Counted from the stretch's first letter, positions 19,521 through 29,962 are shown. The stretch: DNA of 64,000 nucleotides from Microbacterium sp. 5K110 (GCF_005774735.1 NZ_VBUM01000006.1:1-64000), one strand, 5' to 3'. Notes: generated from the sequence alone by a model not told the origin. Made by a program: numbers and translations.

Positions 19521-20272
19521 ACCTCTTCGGCGACGCCATCGCCTGGATCTTCTCGGGGGACTCCGGCCAGTTCGACTCCATCCCGGCCGCCATCGGCGTG
19601 CAGCTGCTCTACACCGTCGTTTCCGTGCTCATCGCCGCGGCGATCGCCGTGCCGCTCGGCTGGTACATCGGGCACACCGGAAGGGGCCGCGAGGTGGCGG
19701 TGGCCATCTCGGGCGCCGCGCGCGCGATCCCGTCGTTCGGCCTGCTGATCCTGCTGACGCTGCTGCTCGGAGTGCTGCACAAGCCCGAAGCCGCGGTCAT
19801 CTCGTTCGTCGTCCTCGCGATCCCCTCGCTCCTCGCCGGCGCGTACACGGGCTTCGAGGCGATCGACCGCCGTGTCATCGACGCGGGCCGGTCGATGGGC
19901 ATGACCGAGGCCCAGATCCTGTGGCGCATCGAAGTGCCGCTCGGCCTCCCGCTCCTGGTCGGCGGTATCCGCGCCGCGACGCTGCAGGTGCTGGCGACCG
20001 TGACGATCGCGGCCTACATCGGCCTCGGCGGACTCGGGCAGTACATCATCGCCGCCATCCCGCTCCGTCGCTTCGACATCCTCATCGGCGGTGCTCTCCT
20101 CGTCGCCGTCCTCGCGCTGGTCATCGACGGGCTGTTCGCCCTGCTCCAGCACCTCGTCGTGCCCCGTGGCATCCGTGCCGCCGGTGCCGCCTCGCCGCGC
20201 GCGCGTTCTGCGCGCGAGCGGCGTGCCGAGGCCCTCGCCGTCGGCGCACCCGCGTCGTCGACGACCTCCTGA
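19517..20272 (+). CDS. Osmoprotectant ABC transporter permease 2
   Basis: Second membrane subunit, like OpuCD, of 251 residues and about six helices. Its EAA loop reads DAGRSMGMTEAQILWRIEVP followed by LPLLVGGIRAATLQV and the AYIGLGGLGQYI motif common in this subfamily. The tail of about 30 residues is Ala/Arg-rich and cytoplasmic. ATG at 19517 overlaps the previous stop. Confidence 0.88.
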   Translation: MNLFGDAIAWIFSGDSGQFDSIPAAIGVQLLYTVVSVLIAAAIAVPLGWYIGHTGRGREVAVAISGAARAIPSFGLLILLTLLLGVLHKPEAAVISFVVLAIPSLLAGAYTGFEAIDRRVIDAGRSMGMTEAQILWRIEVPLGLPLLVGGIRAATLQVLATVTIAAYIGLGGLGQYIIAAIPLRRFDILIGGALLVAVLALVIDGLFALLQHLVVPRGIRAAGAASPRARSARERRAEALAVGAPASSTTS

Positions 20273-20306
20273 CTCACCCGACTCCCACCACCAGAAAGAG
20301 GAACCC

Positions 20307-21218
20307 ATGTTCACAGCACGAACTCGCAAGGGTCTCGGCGTCTTCGCCGGACTCGCGGTCGCCTCGCTCGCCCTCGCCGGTTGCGGCGCCTCGAGCGATC
20401 CCCTGAGCGGCGGCGGCGACGCCAGCGCCTCGTCCGACGAGATCGTCGTCGGCTCGCAGGCGTACTTCTCGAACGAGATCATCGCCGAGATCTACGCCCA
20501 GGCCCTCGAGAACTCCGGGCTCACGGTCAAGCGCCAGTTCCAGATCGGTCAGCGCGACGCCTACATCCCGCTGCTCGAGGACGGCACCGTCACGGTCTTC
20601 CCGGAGTACAGCGGCAACCTGCTGCAGTTCTTTGACAAAGAGACCACGGCGCGCACGGCCGACGAGGTCTACGCCGCGCTGCCGGCCGCCCTGCCCGAGG
20701 GCCTCGAGGTGCTCGATCAGTCGACGGCCACCGACCAGGACTCGTACACCGTCACCGCCGCGTTCGCACAGGCCAACGGCCTGACGTCGATCGCCGACCT
20801 CGCGAAGGTCACGACCCCGCTGACCCTCGGCGGCAACGCCGAGCTCGCGGAGCGTCCCTACGGCCCGCAGGGCCTGAAGTCGACGTACGGCGTGGACGTG
20901 CAGTTCTCGCCGACCGGCGAGACCACCGTCGACGACCTCATCGCCGGGACCGTCCAGATCGCGAACGTCTACACCGCCGATCCGCGCATCCAGACCGACG
21001 ACCTCGTCACGCTGGAAGACCCCGAGGGTCTCTTCCTCGCGTCGAACGTCGTGCCCGTGGTGAACTCCAAGGTCGCGTCGCAGGTCTCCGACGTCCTGAA
21101 CAAGGTCTCCGCCGCCCTGACCCCCGCGGGTCTGGTGGAACTGAACGTGAAGTCGACGGTGGACCAGCAGTCCTCCGAGGACATCGCGAAGGCCTGGCTC
21201 GCCGACAACAACCTCTGA
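20307..21218 (+). CDS. Osmoprotectant ABC transporter, substrate-binding lipoprotein
   Basis: OpuCC/ProX-like binding protein for quaternary ammonium compounds, anchored outside the membrane. The lipobox LAGC puts the lipidated cysteine at residue 26. The mature part begins IVVGSQAYFSNEIIAEIYAQ and has FPEYSGNLLQFF and the RPYGPQGLKSTYG hinge region typical of OpuAC. Length 303 residues. SD AGAAAGAGG precedes the ATG. It closes the four-gene operon; a GC-rich hairpin follows. Confidence 0.9.
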   Translation: MFTARTRKGLGVFAGLAVASLALAGCGASSDPLSGGGDASASSDEIVVGSQAYFSNEIIAEIYAQALENSGLTVKRQFQIGQRDAYIPLLEDGTVTVFPEYSGNLLQFFDKETTARTADEVYAALPAALPEGLEVLDQSTATDQDSYTVTAAFAQANGLTSIADLAKVTTPLTLGGNAELAERPYGPQGLKSTYGVDVQFSPTGETTVDDLIAGTVQIANVYTADPRIQTDDLVTLEDPEGLFLASNVVPVVNSKVASQVSDVLNKVSAALTPAGLVELNVKSTVDQQSSEDIAKAWLADNNL

Positions 21219-21232
21219 GCCGAAGCCACACC

Positions 21233-21266
21233 AGCGGGGCCGTCCGGGAGTCCGGGCGGCCCCGCT
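21233..21266 (+). terminator. Terminator hairpin after the osmoprotectant operon
   Basis: AGCGGGGCCGTCCGGGA pairs with GTCCGGGCGGCCCCGCT, with one G-T pair and a mispair next to the turn. No T-run follows. It directly abuts the repeat element downstream. Confidence 0.55.
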
Positions 21267-21424
21267 GCGCGTTCGGGTACCGCCGCTGCGCGTCTGGGCA
21301 CCGCCGTCCACCGAGACTGCTTCTGACTGACATCCCCACTGCAGAGTGCAGTGGAGATGTCAGGCGGATGCAGTCTCGCGGTCCGAACAGCGCGCAACCC
21401 TCGGTCCGAGTAGCGCGCGACCCG
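21264..21424. repeat. Composite palindromic element: tandem repeats flanking a long hairpin
   Basis: Two adjacent 21-base units (21264-21284, 21285-21305; three differences) are followed by a hairpin (21313-21377) and two 23-base units (21379-21401, 21402-21424). The hairpin has outer arms GAGACTGC/GCAGTCTC and inner arms TGACATC-C-CCACTGCA / TGCAGTGG-A-GATGTCA. The right units resemble the reverse complement of the left ones (CGGTnCCGAAC...GCGCA), so the whole element is roughly symmetrical. It looks like a REP/MITE-type element. Confidence 0.6.
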
Positions 21425-21505
21425 GGGCGCGGGCGAGCGCCCCGCGGACCGTCCGAGCGCAGCGCGGAGCGCCGGGGTGCCCGAGCCGCGTAGCCTGGGA
21501 CGGAT

Positions 21506-23305
<1,800 letters not shown>

Positions 23306-23320
23306 GATCCGTTCGCGGCC

Positions 23321-23833
23321 TCAGTGGAAGCCGTACTCGAGGATCACGATGAACAGTCCCAGCATCGCGGTGGCCAAAGCCCCGAAGATCCGGGCCAGCA
23401 GTGGCGCGCGACGGCTCTGGAACGCGTGGTATCCGAGGATCGCCAACACGATGAACGCCGCGAACATGCAGTAATCCACCCCGTCCGAGACCGTGGCGCC
23501 GCTGAAACCCGCGATCACGAGCACGAGGATCGAGGGGACCGAGGCGTACAGCATCCCCGCACCGTGCCGCACGGCGTTCCTCGTCGCCGCGCGGAAGCCG
23601 TGCTCGGAATGCTCGGTGAGCGTGTGCGCGAAGACGTGGGCGATGAAGAACACGATCAGGCTGGCGACGGACGTCGCGAGCATGTCCTCGATGCTCTCGG
23701 CGTGGTCCTCCGCGATCGTGACGAACGCCGTGAAGACGATGAGCCCGTAGATGGCCGCCGGGGAGCGGAACCGGACGTCGAACCAGTTCAGCACCCGGCG
23801 TCCCACCGACGGCGGTGCGGCGGGGGCGCTCAT
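23321..23833 (-). CDS. Membrane protein of unknown function
   Basis: A 170-residue protein with four to five predicted helices; I recognise no named family. A cytoplasmic start (VGRRVLNWFDVRFRSPAAI) leads into the first helix. Its ATG overlaps the stop of the MarR gene by four bases, so it is probably its regulatory partner or target and shares the MarR promoter. Confidence 0.75.
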   Translation of the reverse strand: MSAPAAPPSVGRRVLNWFDVRFRSPAAIYGLIVFTAFVTIAEDHAESIEDMLATSVASLIVFFIAHVFAHTLTEHSEHGFRAATRNAVRHGAGMLYASVPSILVLVIAGFSGATVSDGVDYCMFAAFIVLAILGYHAFQSRRAPLLARIFGALATAMLGLFIVILEYGFH

Positions 23834-24327
23834 GCGTCGAACCCTAGGCTCAGCTTGCGCAGCAGGGTCGCCAGTCGCTCGCGGTCGCCGCGCGAGAGGC
23901 TCTCCAGCAGCACCGCCTCGGCGTCCACGAGGCGCGTGATCGCGGCATCCACGCGCACACGTCCGTCATCTGTCAGGGTCACCAGGATGCTCCGTCCGTC
24001 GCCGGGGTCGGCCTCGCGTCGTACGAACCGGCGGGCGACGAGCCGGTCGATGCGGTTGGTCATGGTGCCGCTGGAGACGAGCGTCTGCTGCAGCAGCTGC
24101 TTCGGGCTGAGCTGGTACGGCTCACCTGCGCGGCGGAGGGCCGAGAGCACGTCCCACTCCCACGACTCGATGTCGCTGCGGCGGAACGCCTCTTTGCGCG
24201 CGATGTCGAGGTGGCGGGACAAGCGTGCGACCCGCGAGAGCACCTCGAGCGGCGAGAAGTCGAGGTCGGGTCGTTGGCGCACCCAGGCCTCGACGATGCG
24301 ATCGACTTCGTCGCTGTCCCGGCTCAC
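23830..24327 (-). CDS. MarR family transcriptional regulator
   Basis: Winged-helix dimeric regulator of 165 residues. Typical stretches are WEWDVLSALRRAG, LSPKQLLQQTLVSSGTMTNR (recognition helix) and the wing DPGDGRSILVTLTDDG. The start is GTG at 24327 with CATAAT six bases before it, so leaderless. CGAGA-ACG-TCTCG (24341-24353) just upstream of the -10 could be its own operator. It is co-transcribed with the membrane protein behind it, and probably controls that pair. Confidence 0.88.
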   Translation of the reverse strand: MSRDSDEVDRIVEAWVRQRPDLDFSPLEVLSRVARLSRHLDIARKEAFRRSDIESWEWDVLSALRRAGEPYQLSPKQLLQQTLVSSGTMTNRIDRLVARRFVRREADPGDGRSILVTLTDDGRVRVDAAITRLVDAEAVLLESLSRGDRERLATLLRKLSLGFDA

Positions 24328-24333
24328 GTCTTC

Positions 24334-24353
24334 ATTATGTCGAGAACGTCTCG
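24334..24353 (-). promoter_or_regulatory. Leaderless -10 and candidate operator of the MarR gene
   Basis: CATAAT (24339-24334, minus strand) lies six bases from the GTG. The inverted repeat CGAGA-n3-TCTCG at 24341-24353 sits between the -10 and -35 positions, a usual place for autorepression. Confidence 0.45.
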
Positions 24354-24395
24354 GCGCCGCGGTCTGGCAGACTTGACCGGCGCCCCTTGGCGCGG

Positions 24396-24467
24396 TCCGC
24401 CGTGGTGTAACGGCAGCACGACAGCCTTTGGAGCTGTTAGGTCCAGGTTCGAATCCTGGCGGCGGAG
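24396..24467 (+). tRNA. tRNA-Gln (anticodon TTG)
   Basis: A full cloverleaf can be folded: acceptor TCCGCCG/CGGCGGA, D-arm GTGT/GCAC, anticodon stem ACAGC/GCTGT with loop CTTTGGA giving anticodon TTG, T-arm CCAGG-TTCGAAT-CCTGG, discriminator G. The CCA end is not encoded. The glmU ATG begins two bases after the discriminator base. Confidence 0.95.
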
Positions 24468-24468
24468 C

Positions 24469-25917
24469 ATGACATCACCGACCGAGTTGGCCGTCGTCGT
24501 CCTCGCTGCGGGTCAGGGAACGCGTATGCGTTCGCGTACGCCGAAGATCCTCCACGCCGTGGGCGGCCGTCCCCTCGTCGGGCACGTGCTCGACACGGCG
24601 GCATCCCTCGACCCGTCCCGCATCGTCGTGGTCGTCCGTCACGAGCGCGAGCGCGTGGCCGAGACGGTCAGCGAACTGGCCCCGGGCGTCGTGATCGTCG
24701 ACCAGGACGAGGTGCCCGGCACCGGGCGTGCGGTCGAGGCTGCGCTCGGCGCGCTCGAGGACTTCGCCGGCGACGTCCTCGTGCTCAGCGGCGACGTGCC
24801 GCTCCTGCAGTCGCACACCCTCGCCGAGCTGGTCGAGACGCATCGCGCGGGCGGTACCGCCGTGACGCTCCTCACCGCGCGCGTCGACGACCCCCGGGGG
24901 TACGGGCGCATCATCCGCGACGGCGACGACGGCGTGCAGCGCATCGTCGAGCAGAAGGATGCCACGGCCGACGAGGCCGCGGTCAGCGAGATCAACGTCG
25001 GCGTCTACGTCTTCCGCGCGGCGCCGTTGCGCGAGCAGCTCGCGCTCGTCGGCACCGCCAACGCGCAGGGCGAGAAGTACCTCACCGACGTCGTGGCGCT
25101 GCTGCGCGACGCGCGCCTGGGGGTCGCGGCATCCGTCACGCCCGATGCGGGCGCCGCACTCGGGGTGAACGACCGCGTCCAGCTGTCCGAGGCCGGCCGC
25201 ACGCTCAACGCCCGCACGGTCCGCCGCTGGCAGCTCGAGGGCGTCACCGTCGTCGACCCCGCCACGACCTGGATCGACGTCACCGCCGTGCTCGCCCCCG
25301 ATGTGACGATCCTCCCGAACACGCACGTGCGCGGGGCGACGGTCGTCGCGGCGGGTGCCACGATCGGACCCGACACCTCTCTCGTGGACTGCGAGATCGG
25401 CGAGGATGCCACGGTCACCCGCACCGACGGGACGCTCGCCGTCGTCGCGGCGGGGGCCACGGTCGGACCCTTCGCCTACCTCCGGGCGAACGCCCGCGTC
25501 GGCGTGAACGGCAAGGTCGGCACGTTCGTCGAGGTGAAGAACTCCTCCATCGGCGAGGGCAGCAAGGTCCCGCACCTGTCCTACATCGGCGACACCGACA
25601 TCGGTCGCGGCGTCAACCTCGGGGCAGGGGCCATCACCGCCAATTACGACGACATCACCAAGCACCGCACCGTGATCGGCGACGAAGTGCACAGCGGCTC
25701 GCACAACGTCTTCGTCGCGCCCGTTACGATTGGGGATGGCGCCAAGACCGGCGCCGGCGCTGTGATCCGCAAGGATGTCCCGGCCGGTGCGCTGGCCCTG
25801 AGCGTCGCACCCCAGCGGAACATCGAGGGGTGGGTCGAGAAGAATCGACCGGGCACCGGAGCGGCCGATGTGGCTGCGCGGGCTCGGGGTGAACAGGAAG
25901 CGCGCGATGGCTCGTAA
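24469..25917 (+). CDS. glmU: Bifunctional UDP-GlcNAc pyrophosphorylase / GlcN-1-P acetyltransferase
   Basis: GlmU makes UDP-N-acetylglucosamine for peptidoglycan in two steps. The N-terminal uridyltransferase starts VVLAAGQGTRMRSRTPKILH near residue 9, with the metal aspartate in LSGDVPLL. The C-terminal left-handed beta-helix acetyltransferase carries the VGPFAYLRANARVG, EVKNSSIGEGSKVPHLSYIGD and AGAITANYD motifs; the catalytic histidine is in KVPHLSYIGD. Length 482. The ATG is only two bases after tRNA-Gln with no ribosome site, so mature tRNA release would leave a nearly leaderless message. It overlaps prs by 11 bases. Confidence 0.96.
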   Translation: MTSPTELAVVVLAAGQGTRMRSRTPKILHAVGGRPLVGHVLDTAASLDPSRIVVVVRHERERVAETVSELAPGVVIVDQDEVPGTGRAVEAALGALEDFAGDVLVLSGDVPLLQSHTLAELVETHRAGGTAVTLLTARVDDPRGYGRIIRDGDDGVQRIVEQKDATADEAAVSEINVGVYVFRAAPLREQLALVGTANAQGEKYLTDVVALLRDARLGVAASVTPDAGAALGVNDRVQLSEAGRTLNARTVRRWQLEGVTVVDPATTWIDVTAVLAPDVTILPNTHVRGATVVAAGATIGPDTSLVDCEIGEDATVTRTDGTLAVVAAGATVGPFAYLRANARVGVNGKVGTFVEVKNSSIGEGSKVPHLSYIGDTDIGRGVNLGAGAITANYDDITKHRTVIGDEVHSGSHNVFVAPVTIGDGAKTGAGAVIRKDVPAGALALSVAPQRNIEGWVEKNRPGTGAADVAARARGEQEARDGS

Positions 25918-26941
25918 GAAGAACCGTGTAGATCTCGACCGCGACAACGGCATCGCCCCCGGGCTCGTCGCCAAGACCAAGAAGCGGCTCGTCGTCGCCT
26001 CGGGTCGGTCGCACCCCGAACTGGCCGAGGAGGTCGCGCGGCACCTGGGCACCGAACTCGCGCCCACCGAGCACCGCACGTTCGCGTCCGGTGAGATCTA
26101 CACGCGCTTCGAGGTGTCGATCCGCGGGTGCGACGTCTTCGTGGTCCAGTCCTTCGGTCCGCCGGTCAACGAGTGGCTCATGGAGCTGCTCATCATGCTC
26201 GACGCGCTCAAGCGCGCGTCTGCCAAGCGTGTGACGGTCGTCGCGCCGTACTTCCCGTACTCGCGCCAGGACAAGAAGGGCCGCGGCCGCGAACCGATCA
26301 GCGCGCGCCTCGTCGCCGACCTGCTCAAGACCGCCGGTGCCGACCGCATCATGAGCGTCGACCTGCACGCGGCGCAGATCCAGGGCTTCTTCGACGGTCC
26401 CGTGGACCACTTGTTCGCCAAGCCCGTGCTGCTCGAGCACTTCGAGCAGGGCCTGACCGGCGAGGACCGCGAGACCCTGACCGTCGTCTCGCCCGACATG
26501 GGGCGCGTGCGCGTCGCCGACACCTGGTCCGACAGCCTCGGCGCGCCGCTCGCGATCATCCACAAGCGCCGCGACCCGAAGGTCGCCAACCAGGTCTCGG
26601 TGCACGAGATCGTCGGCGACGTCCACGGGCGCACGTGCCTGCTCGTCGACGACATGATCGACACCGGCGGCACGATCCAGAAGGCGGCGCAGGCGCTCAA
26701 GGCCAGCGGCGCGCGCAAGGTCATCGTCGCCGCGACCCACGCGATCTTCAGCGATCCCGCGAGCGTGCGCCTGCAGGATCCCGCGATCGACGAGGTCGTG
26801 GTCACCGATACGGTTCCGCTCCCGCCGGAGCGCCGATTCCCGGGCCTGACCGTCCTGCCGATCGCGCCGCTGCTCGCTCGCGCGATCCACGAGGTCTTCC
26901 AGGACGGGTCGGTCACGAGCATGTTCGGCGGCGACGCCTGA
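25907..26941 (+). CDS. prs: Ribose-phosphate pyrophosphokinase
   Basis: PRPP synthase transfers pyrophosphate from ATP to ribose-5-phosphate, feeding nucleotide, histidine and tryptophan synthesis. Motifs: RTFASGEIYTRFEVS, the Mg/ATP-binding SVDLHAAQIQGFF (near residue 148), and the PRPP-binding loop CLLVDDMIDTGGTI (near residue 246). The N-terminus is about 20 residues longer than in E. coli Prs, with a basic start MARKKNR. AGGAAG precedes the ATG at 25907. The glmU-prs pair is conserved in actinobacteria. Confidence 0.95.
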   Translation: MARKKNRVDLDRDNGIAPGLVAKTKKRLVVASGRSHPELAEEVARHLGTELAPTEHRTFASGEIYTRFEVSIRGCDVFVVQSFGPPVNEWLMELLIMLDALKRASAKRVTVVAPYFPYSRQDKKGRGREPISARLVADLLKTAGADRIMSVDLHAAQIQGFFDGPVDHLFAKPVLLEHFEQGLTGEDRETLTVVSPDMGRVRVADTWSDSLGAPLAIIHKRRDPKVANQVSVHEIVGDVHGRTCLLVDDMIDTGGTIQKAAQALKASGARKVIVAATHAIFSDPASVRLQDPAIDEVVVTDTVPLPPERRFPGLTVLPIAPLLARAIHEVFQDGSVTSMFGGDA

Positions 26942-27052
26942 GATTCATCGGCGGCTCAGAGGTTCGCCCAAGACTGAACCAGGGTCGGGTCGAGATCGTG
27001 TCCTCATCGTGAGCACGACCGCGCCGAGAGGCACGACCGAAAGAGGACCCGC

Positions 27053-27529
27053 ATGATCCGTACGACCGCCGTCCCCCGCCCCGTCCGCGTCGGCACCGCC
27101 CTGCTGGGCGTCGCCGGGATCGTGACCCTCGCCGGATGCTCCGGCGGGACCACCGACGCCGCGGCGCCGGCACCCGCCGCGTCGTCGGCACCGAGCACGA
27201 GCGCCGCCGCCGGTGGCTCGTCGTCCTCGGGCACGTACACCGACGGCACGTACGAGGCCACGGGCCAGTACGCCACGCCCGAGAGCGTCGAGACCGTCGA
27301 CGTCACCCTGACGCTCGCCGGCGACACCGTCACCGACGTCACCGTCACGGGCGACCCGCAGGCCGCGGAGTCCCGCCGGTACCAGGGCGAGTTCATCGGC
27401 GGCATCAAGGACGAGGTCGTGGGCAAGAAGCTCGACGAGATCTCCGTCAGCAAGGTCGCCGGATCCTCGCTGACCAGCGGCGGCTTCATGAAGGCTGTCG
27501 ACGCGATCAAGTCCCAGGCCCAGGCCTGA
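27053..27529 (+). CDS. FMN-binding domain lipoprotein
   Basis: Exported electron carrier of 158 residues. The signal ends in a lipobox LAGC with Cys29 as the likely lipid site, followed by a 30-residue Ser/Ala/Pro linker. The FMN-binding domain starts at YTDGTYEATGQYATPES; its C-terminal flavin attachment region reads VAGSSLTSGGFMKAV, a variant of the usual SGAT motif, where a Ser would carry the phosphoester-linked FMN. ApbE, the enzyme that attaches FMN, is encoded four bases downstream. SD GAAAGAGGA precedes the ATG. Confidence 0.85.
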   Translation: MIRTTAVPRPVRVGTALLGVAGIVTLAGCSGGTTDAAAPAPAASSAPSTSAAAGGSSSSGTYTDGTYEATGQYATPESVETVDVTLTLAGDTVTDVTVTGDPQAAESRRYQGEFIGGIKDEVVGKKLDEISVSKVAGSSLTSGGFMKAVDAIKSQAQA

Positions 27530-27533
27530 CCCC

Positions 27534-28409
27534 ATGACCGCGGCGACCACGACCGGTTCGGTCTGGACGTTCGACGCGATCGGCACCTCGTGGGCGATCG
27601 AGACGGCGCACCCGCTGTCGGCGGTCGCCCGCGCGGGGGTCGCGGTCGCCGTCGACGGTTTCGACCGGGAGTGGTCGCGGTTCCGCGACGATTCGCTGGT
27701 CTCGGCGCTCGCGGAGGGACGCACGGCCTCCGTCGTCGCTCCCGCGGACACGGATGCCATGCTCGCGCTGTACGACGAGCTCGATGCCGCGACCCGGGGT
27801 GCCGTGAACCCCCTCGTGGGCGATGCCCTGGCCCGGCTCGGGTACGACGCCCGGCTCACGCTCGCGCCGCGGGGAGCGGCGGAGCCGGCGCCGGCCTGGC
27901 GTGACGTGCTGACGTGGGGGAGCGGCATCCTGTCGATGTCCCGACCGGCGATGCTCGACGTGGGTGCGCTCGGCAAGGGGCGTCTGGTCGACCGCGTCCT
28001 CGACATCGTTCGCGCCCACACCGCCGGTGACGTCATCGTGGACGGCTCGGGGGATCTCGCGGTGCGCGGTGCGCCCGTCCGCATCGGCCTGGAGCATCCC
28101 TACGATCCCGAGCGCGCGATCGGTGTCGTCACGGTGCGCGACGGTGCTCTATGCGCGTCGGCGATCACGCGCCGCGCGTGGGGCGACGGGCTGCACCACG
28201 TCCTGGATGCGCGGACCGGGGCTCCCGTGCGCGCGTACGCCGCGACCTGGGCGGTCGCCGACACGGCGATGCGGGCCGACGCGCTCGCCACCGCGCTGTT
28301 CTTCGACGGCGGCGCCGAGCTCGCGGCCGCCTGGGGCGCGACGTGGGTACGCATCCGCACCGACGGCCGCGTGGAATGGTCGCCCGGATTCGAAGGAGAG
28401 ATCTTCTGA
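27534..28409 (+). CDS. apbE: FAD:protein FMN transferase
   Basis: ApbE transfers FMN from FAD to Ser/Thr of partner proteins. The family motifs are visible: IGTSWAIET start, DREWSRFRDDSLVS (flavin-binding start), the ALGKGRLVDRV helix, and VDGSGDLAVRG (the GDI-like motif), followed by HHVLDARTGAP. No signal peptide or lipobox is seen, so flavinylation would occur inside the cell before export or require another route. At 291 residues it is normal. It sits between the FMN-binding lipoprotein and the RnfD-like fusion. Confidence 0.9.
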   Translation: MTAATTTGSVWTFDAIGTSWAIETAHPLSAVARAGVAVAVDGFDREWSRFRDDSLVSALAEGRTASVVAPADTDAMLALYDELDAATRGAVNPLVGDALARLGYDARLTLAPRGAAEPAPAWRDVLTWGSGILSMSRPAMLDVGALGKGRLVDRVLDIVRAHTAGDVIVDGSGDLAVRGAPVRIGLEHPYDPERAIGVVTVRDGALCASAITRRAWGDGLHHVLDARTGAPVRAYAATWAVADTAMRADALATALFFDGGAELAAAWGATWVRIRTDGRVEWSPGFEGEIF

Positions 28410-29962
28410 TGAGCGCCACCCTCACCGCGGGCTCCACCCGCGTGCGCGGCCTGCTCGGCCGCGTGTCGATGTACCGCCTCGTCCTCGCGTCGCTGGGGCT
28501 TCTGGCGGTCATTGCCCTCGCGCTGTCGTTCGCGGGTCTCGTGGGTCCGGACCCGCTCGAGATCGTCGTGAGCGCCGCGGTGCTCACGGCCGCGTGCGCG
28601 CTCACCGACCTCGCCGCGCAGAGCGTGCTCCGGATGCCGCGTCGCCTGGAGTCCTCGTTCATCACCGCCGCGATCCTGCTGTTCGTCGTGCGGCCCACGC
28701 TCGATCCCCTCGGCCTGGCCGGACTCGTGCTCGCCGGGGTCGTGGCATCCCTGTCGAAGTACCTTCTCGTGTGGCGCGGTCGGCACATCTTCAACCCGGC
28801 GGCGACCGGCGCGACCGTGCTGACGATCGTGAGCGTGTGGGCGCCCGACCTCGGCGGCTCGGCGTGGTGGGTGGGCACGCCGTGGCTGGCGGGGCCCGTC
28901 CTGGTCCTCGGGCTGCTGCTGCTCGCTCGTACCGACCGTCTCGCGATCGTCGCGGTCTTCTGGGTCGTCGCCGTGGCGGTGGCCTTCGTCCGCACGACGG
29001 TGCAGTTCCAGGCCGCGGGGTTCCCTGTCGACGTGCCGGCGGTACTGCTGCAGGTGGCGTTCTCGTCGCCCTTCCTGTTCCTCGGCGCCTTCATGCTGTC
29101 CGAGCCCCTGACGCTGCCGCCGCGCCGTCGTCAGCAGTTCCTCGTGGCGGTGGTGGTCGGTGTGCTCGCCGGCTGGCCGATCGCCCTCGGCGGGATCACC
29201 CTCGGCCAGGAGCGGGCGCTGCTGATCGGCAATCTCGTGGCGTTCCTGTTCTGTCTGCGCGCGGCCGTGCGGCTGCGCGTCGAAGGCCGACGCGACCTCA
29301 CCCCGACGGTACGCGAGCTGACCTTCCGCGCCGCGCGGCCCTTCTCCTTCTCGCCGGGCCAGTACCTCGAGCTCGACGTCCCGCATCGGCGCGTCGACGC
29401 GCGCGGCACGCGCCGCGAGTTCTCGATCGCCTCGGCGCCGGAGGATCTGCCGATCGTGCGCATCGCGTTCAAGGACGGCTCGCAGTCCTCGTACAAGCGC
29501 GCCCTGGCCGAGGTCCCCGTCGGCGGCACGCTCGCGGTCACCGGCGTCTGGGGCGACTTCGTGCTGCCCGCGCGTCCGACCGCGCCCGTGCTGCTCGTGG
29601 CCGCCGGCATCGGGGTGACACCGTTCGTCTCGCAACTGCGTCACCTCGCTGCGACCGGTCAGACCCGCGACGTCGTGCTCGTGTACGTCGTCTCGGCGGC
29701 GAGCGAGCTGGCCTTCCGCGACGACATCGCCGCGAGCGGCATCCCCGTGGTCGTGTTCTGCCGCGACGAGCCGCGGGATCTGCCCGCGGGCTGGGTATGG
29801 GCCGGTCCCGACCGGGTGGACGCCGAGGCGCTCGAGCGCGCGGTTCCCGACCTCGCACAGCGCGCCGCGTACGTGTCGGGTCCGCCGCGGCTGATCGCGG
29901 CTCTGGCTCCGGCTCTCGCGAAAGCGACCTCGCTCACGACGGACGCGTTCGCGGGCTACTGA
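28409..29962 (+). CDS. RnfD/NqrB-like membrane domain fused to ferredoxin-NADP reductase domain
   Basis: A 517-residue fusion. Residues about 20-280 carry eight to ten helices in the NQR2/RnfD fold, with the signature RGRHIFNPAATGATVLTI near residue 120; in RnfD and NqrB the nearby SGAT threonine binds FMN. Residues about 290-517 form a flavoprotein reductase: RREFSIASAPED for FAD binding and AAGIGVTPFVSQLR for NAD(P)H. The protein could pass electrons from NAD(P)H across the membrane to the FMN lipoprotein. Its ATG overlaps the apbE stop (TGATG). The last seven bases overlap the convergent histidine kinase. Confidence 0.85.
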   Translation: MSATLTAGSTRVRGLLGRVSMYRLVLASLGLLAVIALALSFAGLVGPDPLEIVVSAAVLTAACALTDLAAQSVLRMPRRLESSFITAAILLFVVRPTLDPLGLAGLVLAGVVASLSKYLLVWRGRHIFNPAATGATVLTIVSVWAPDLGGSAWWVGTPWLAGPVLVLGLLLLARTDRLAIVAVFWVVAVAVAFVRTTVQFQAAGFPVDVPAVLLQVAFSSPFLFLGAFMLSEPLTLPPRRRQQFLVAVVVGVLAGWPIALGGITLGQERALLIGNLVAFLFCLRAAVRLRVEGRRDLTPTVRELTFRAARPFSFSPGQYLELDVPHRRVDARGTRREFSIASAPEDLPIVRIAFKDGSQSSYKRALAEVPVGGTLAVTGVWGDFVLPARPTAPVLLVAAGIGVTPFVSQLRHLAATGQTRDVVLVYVVSAASELAFRDDIAASGIPVVVFCRDEPRDLPAGWVWAGPDRVDAEALERAVPDLAQRAAYVSGPPRLIAALAPALAKATSLTTDAFAGY

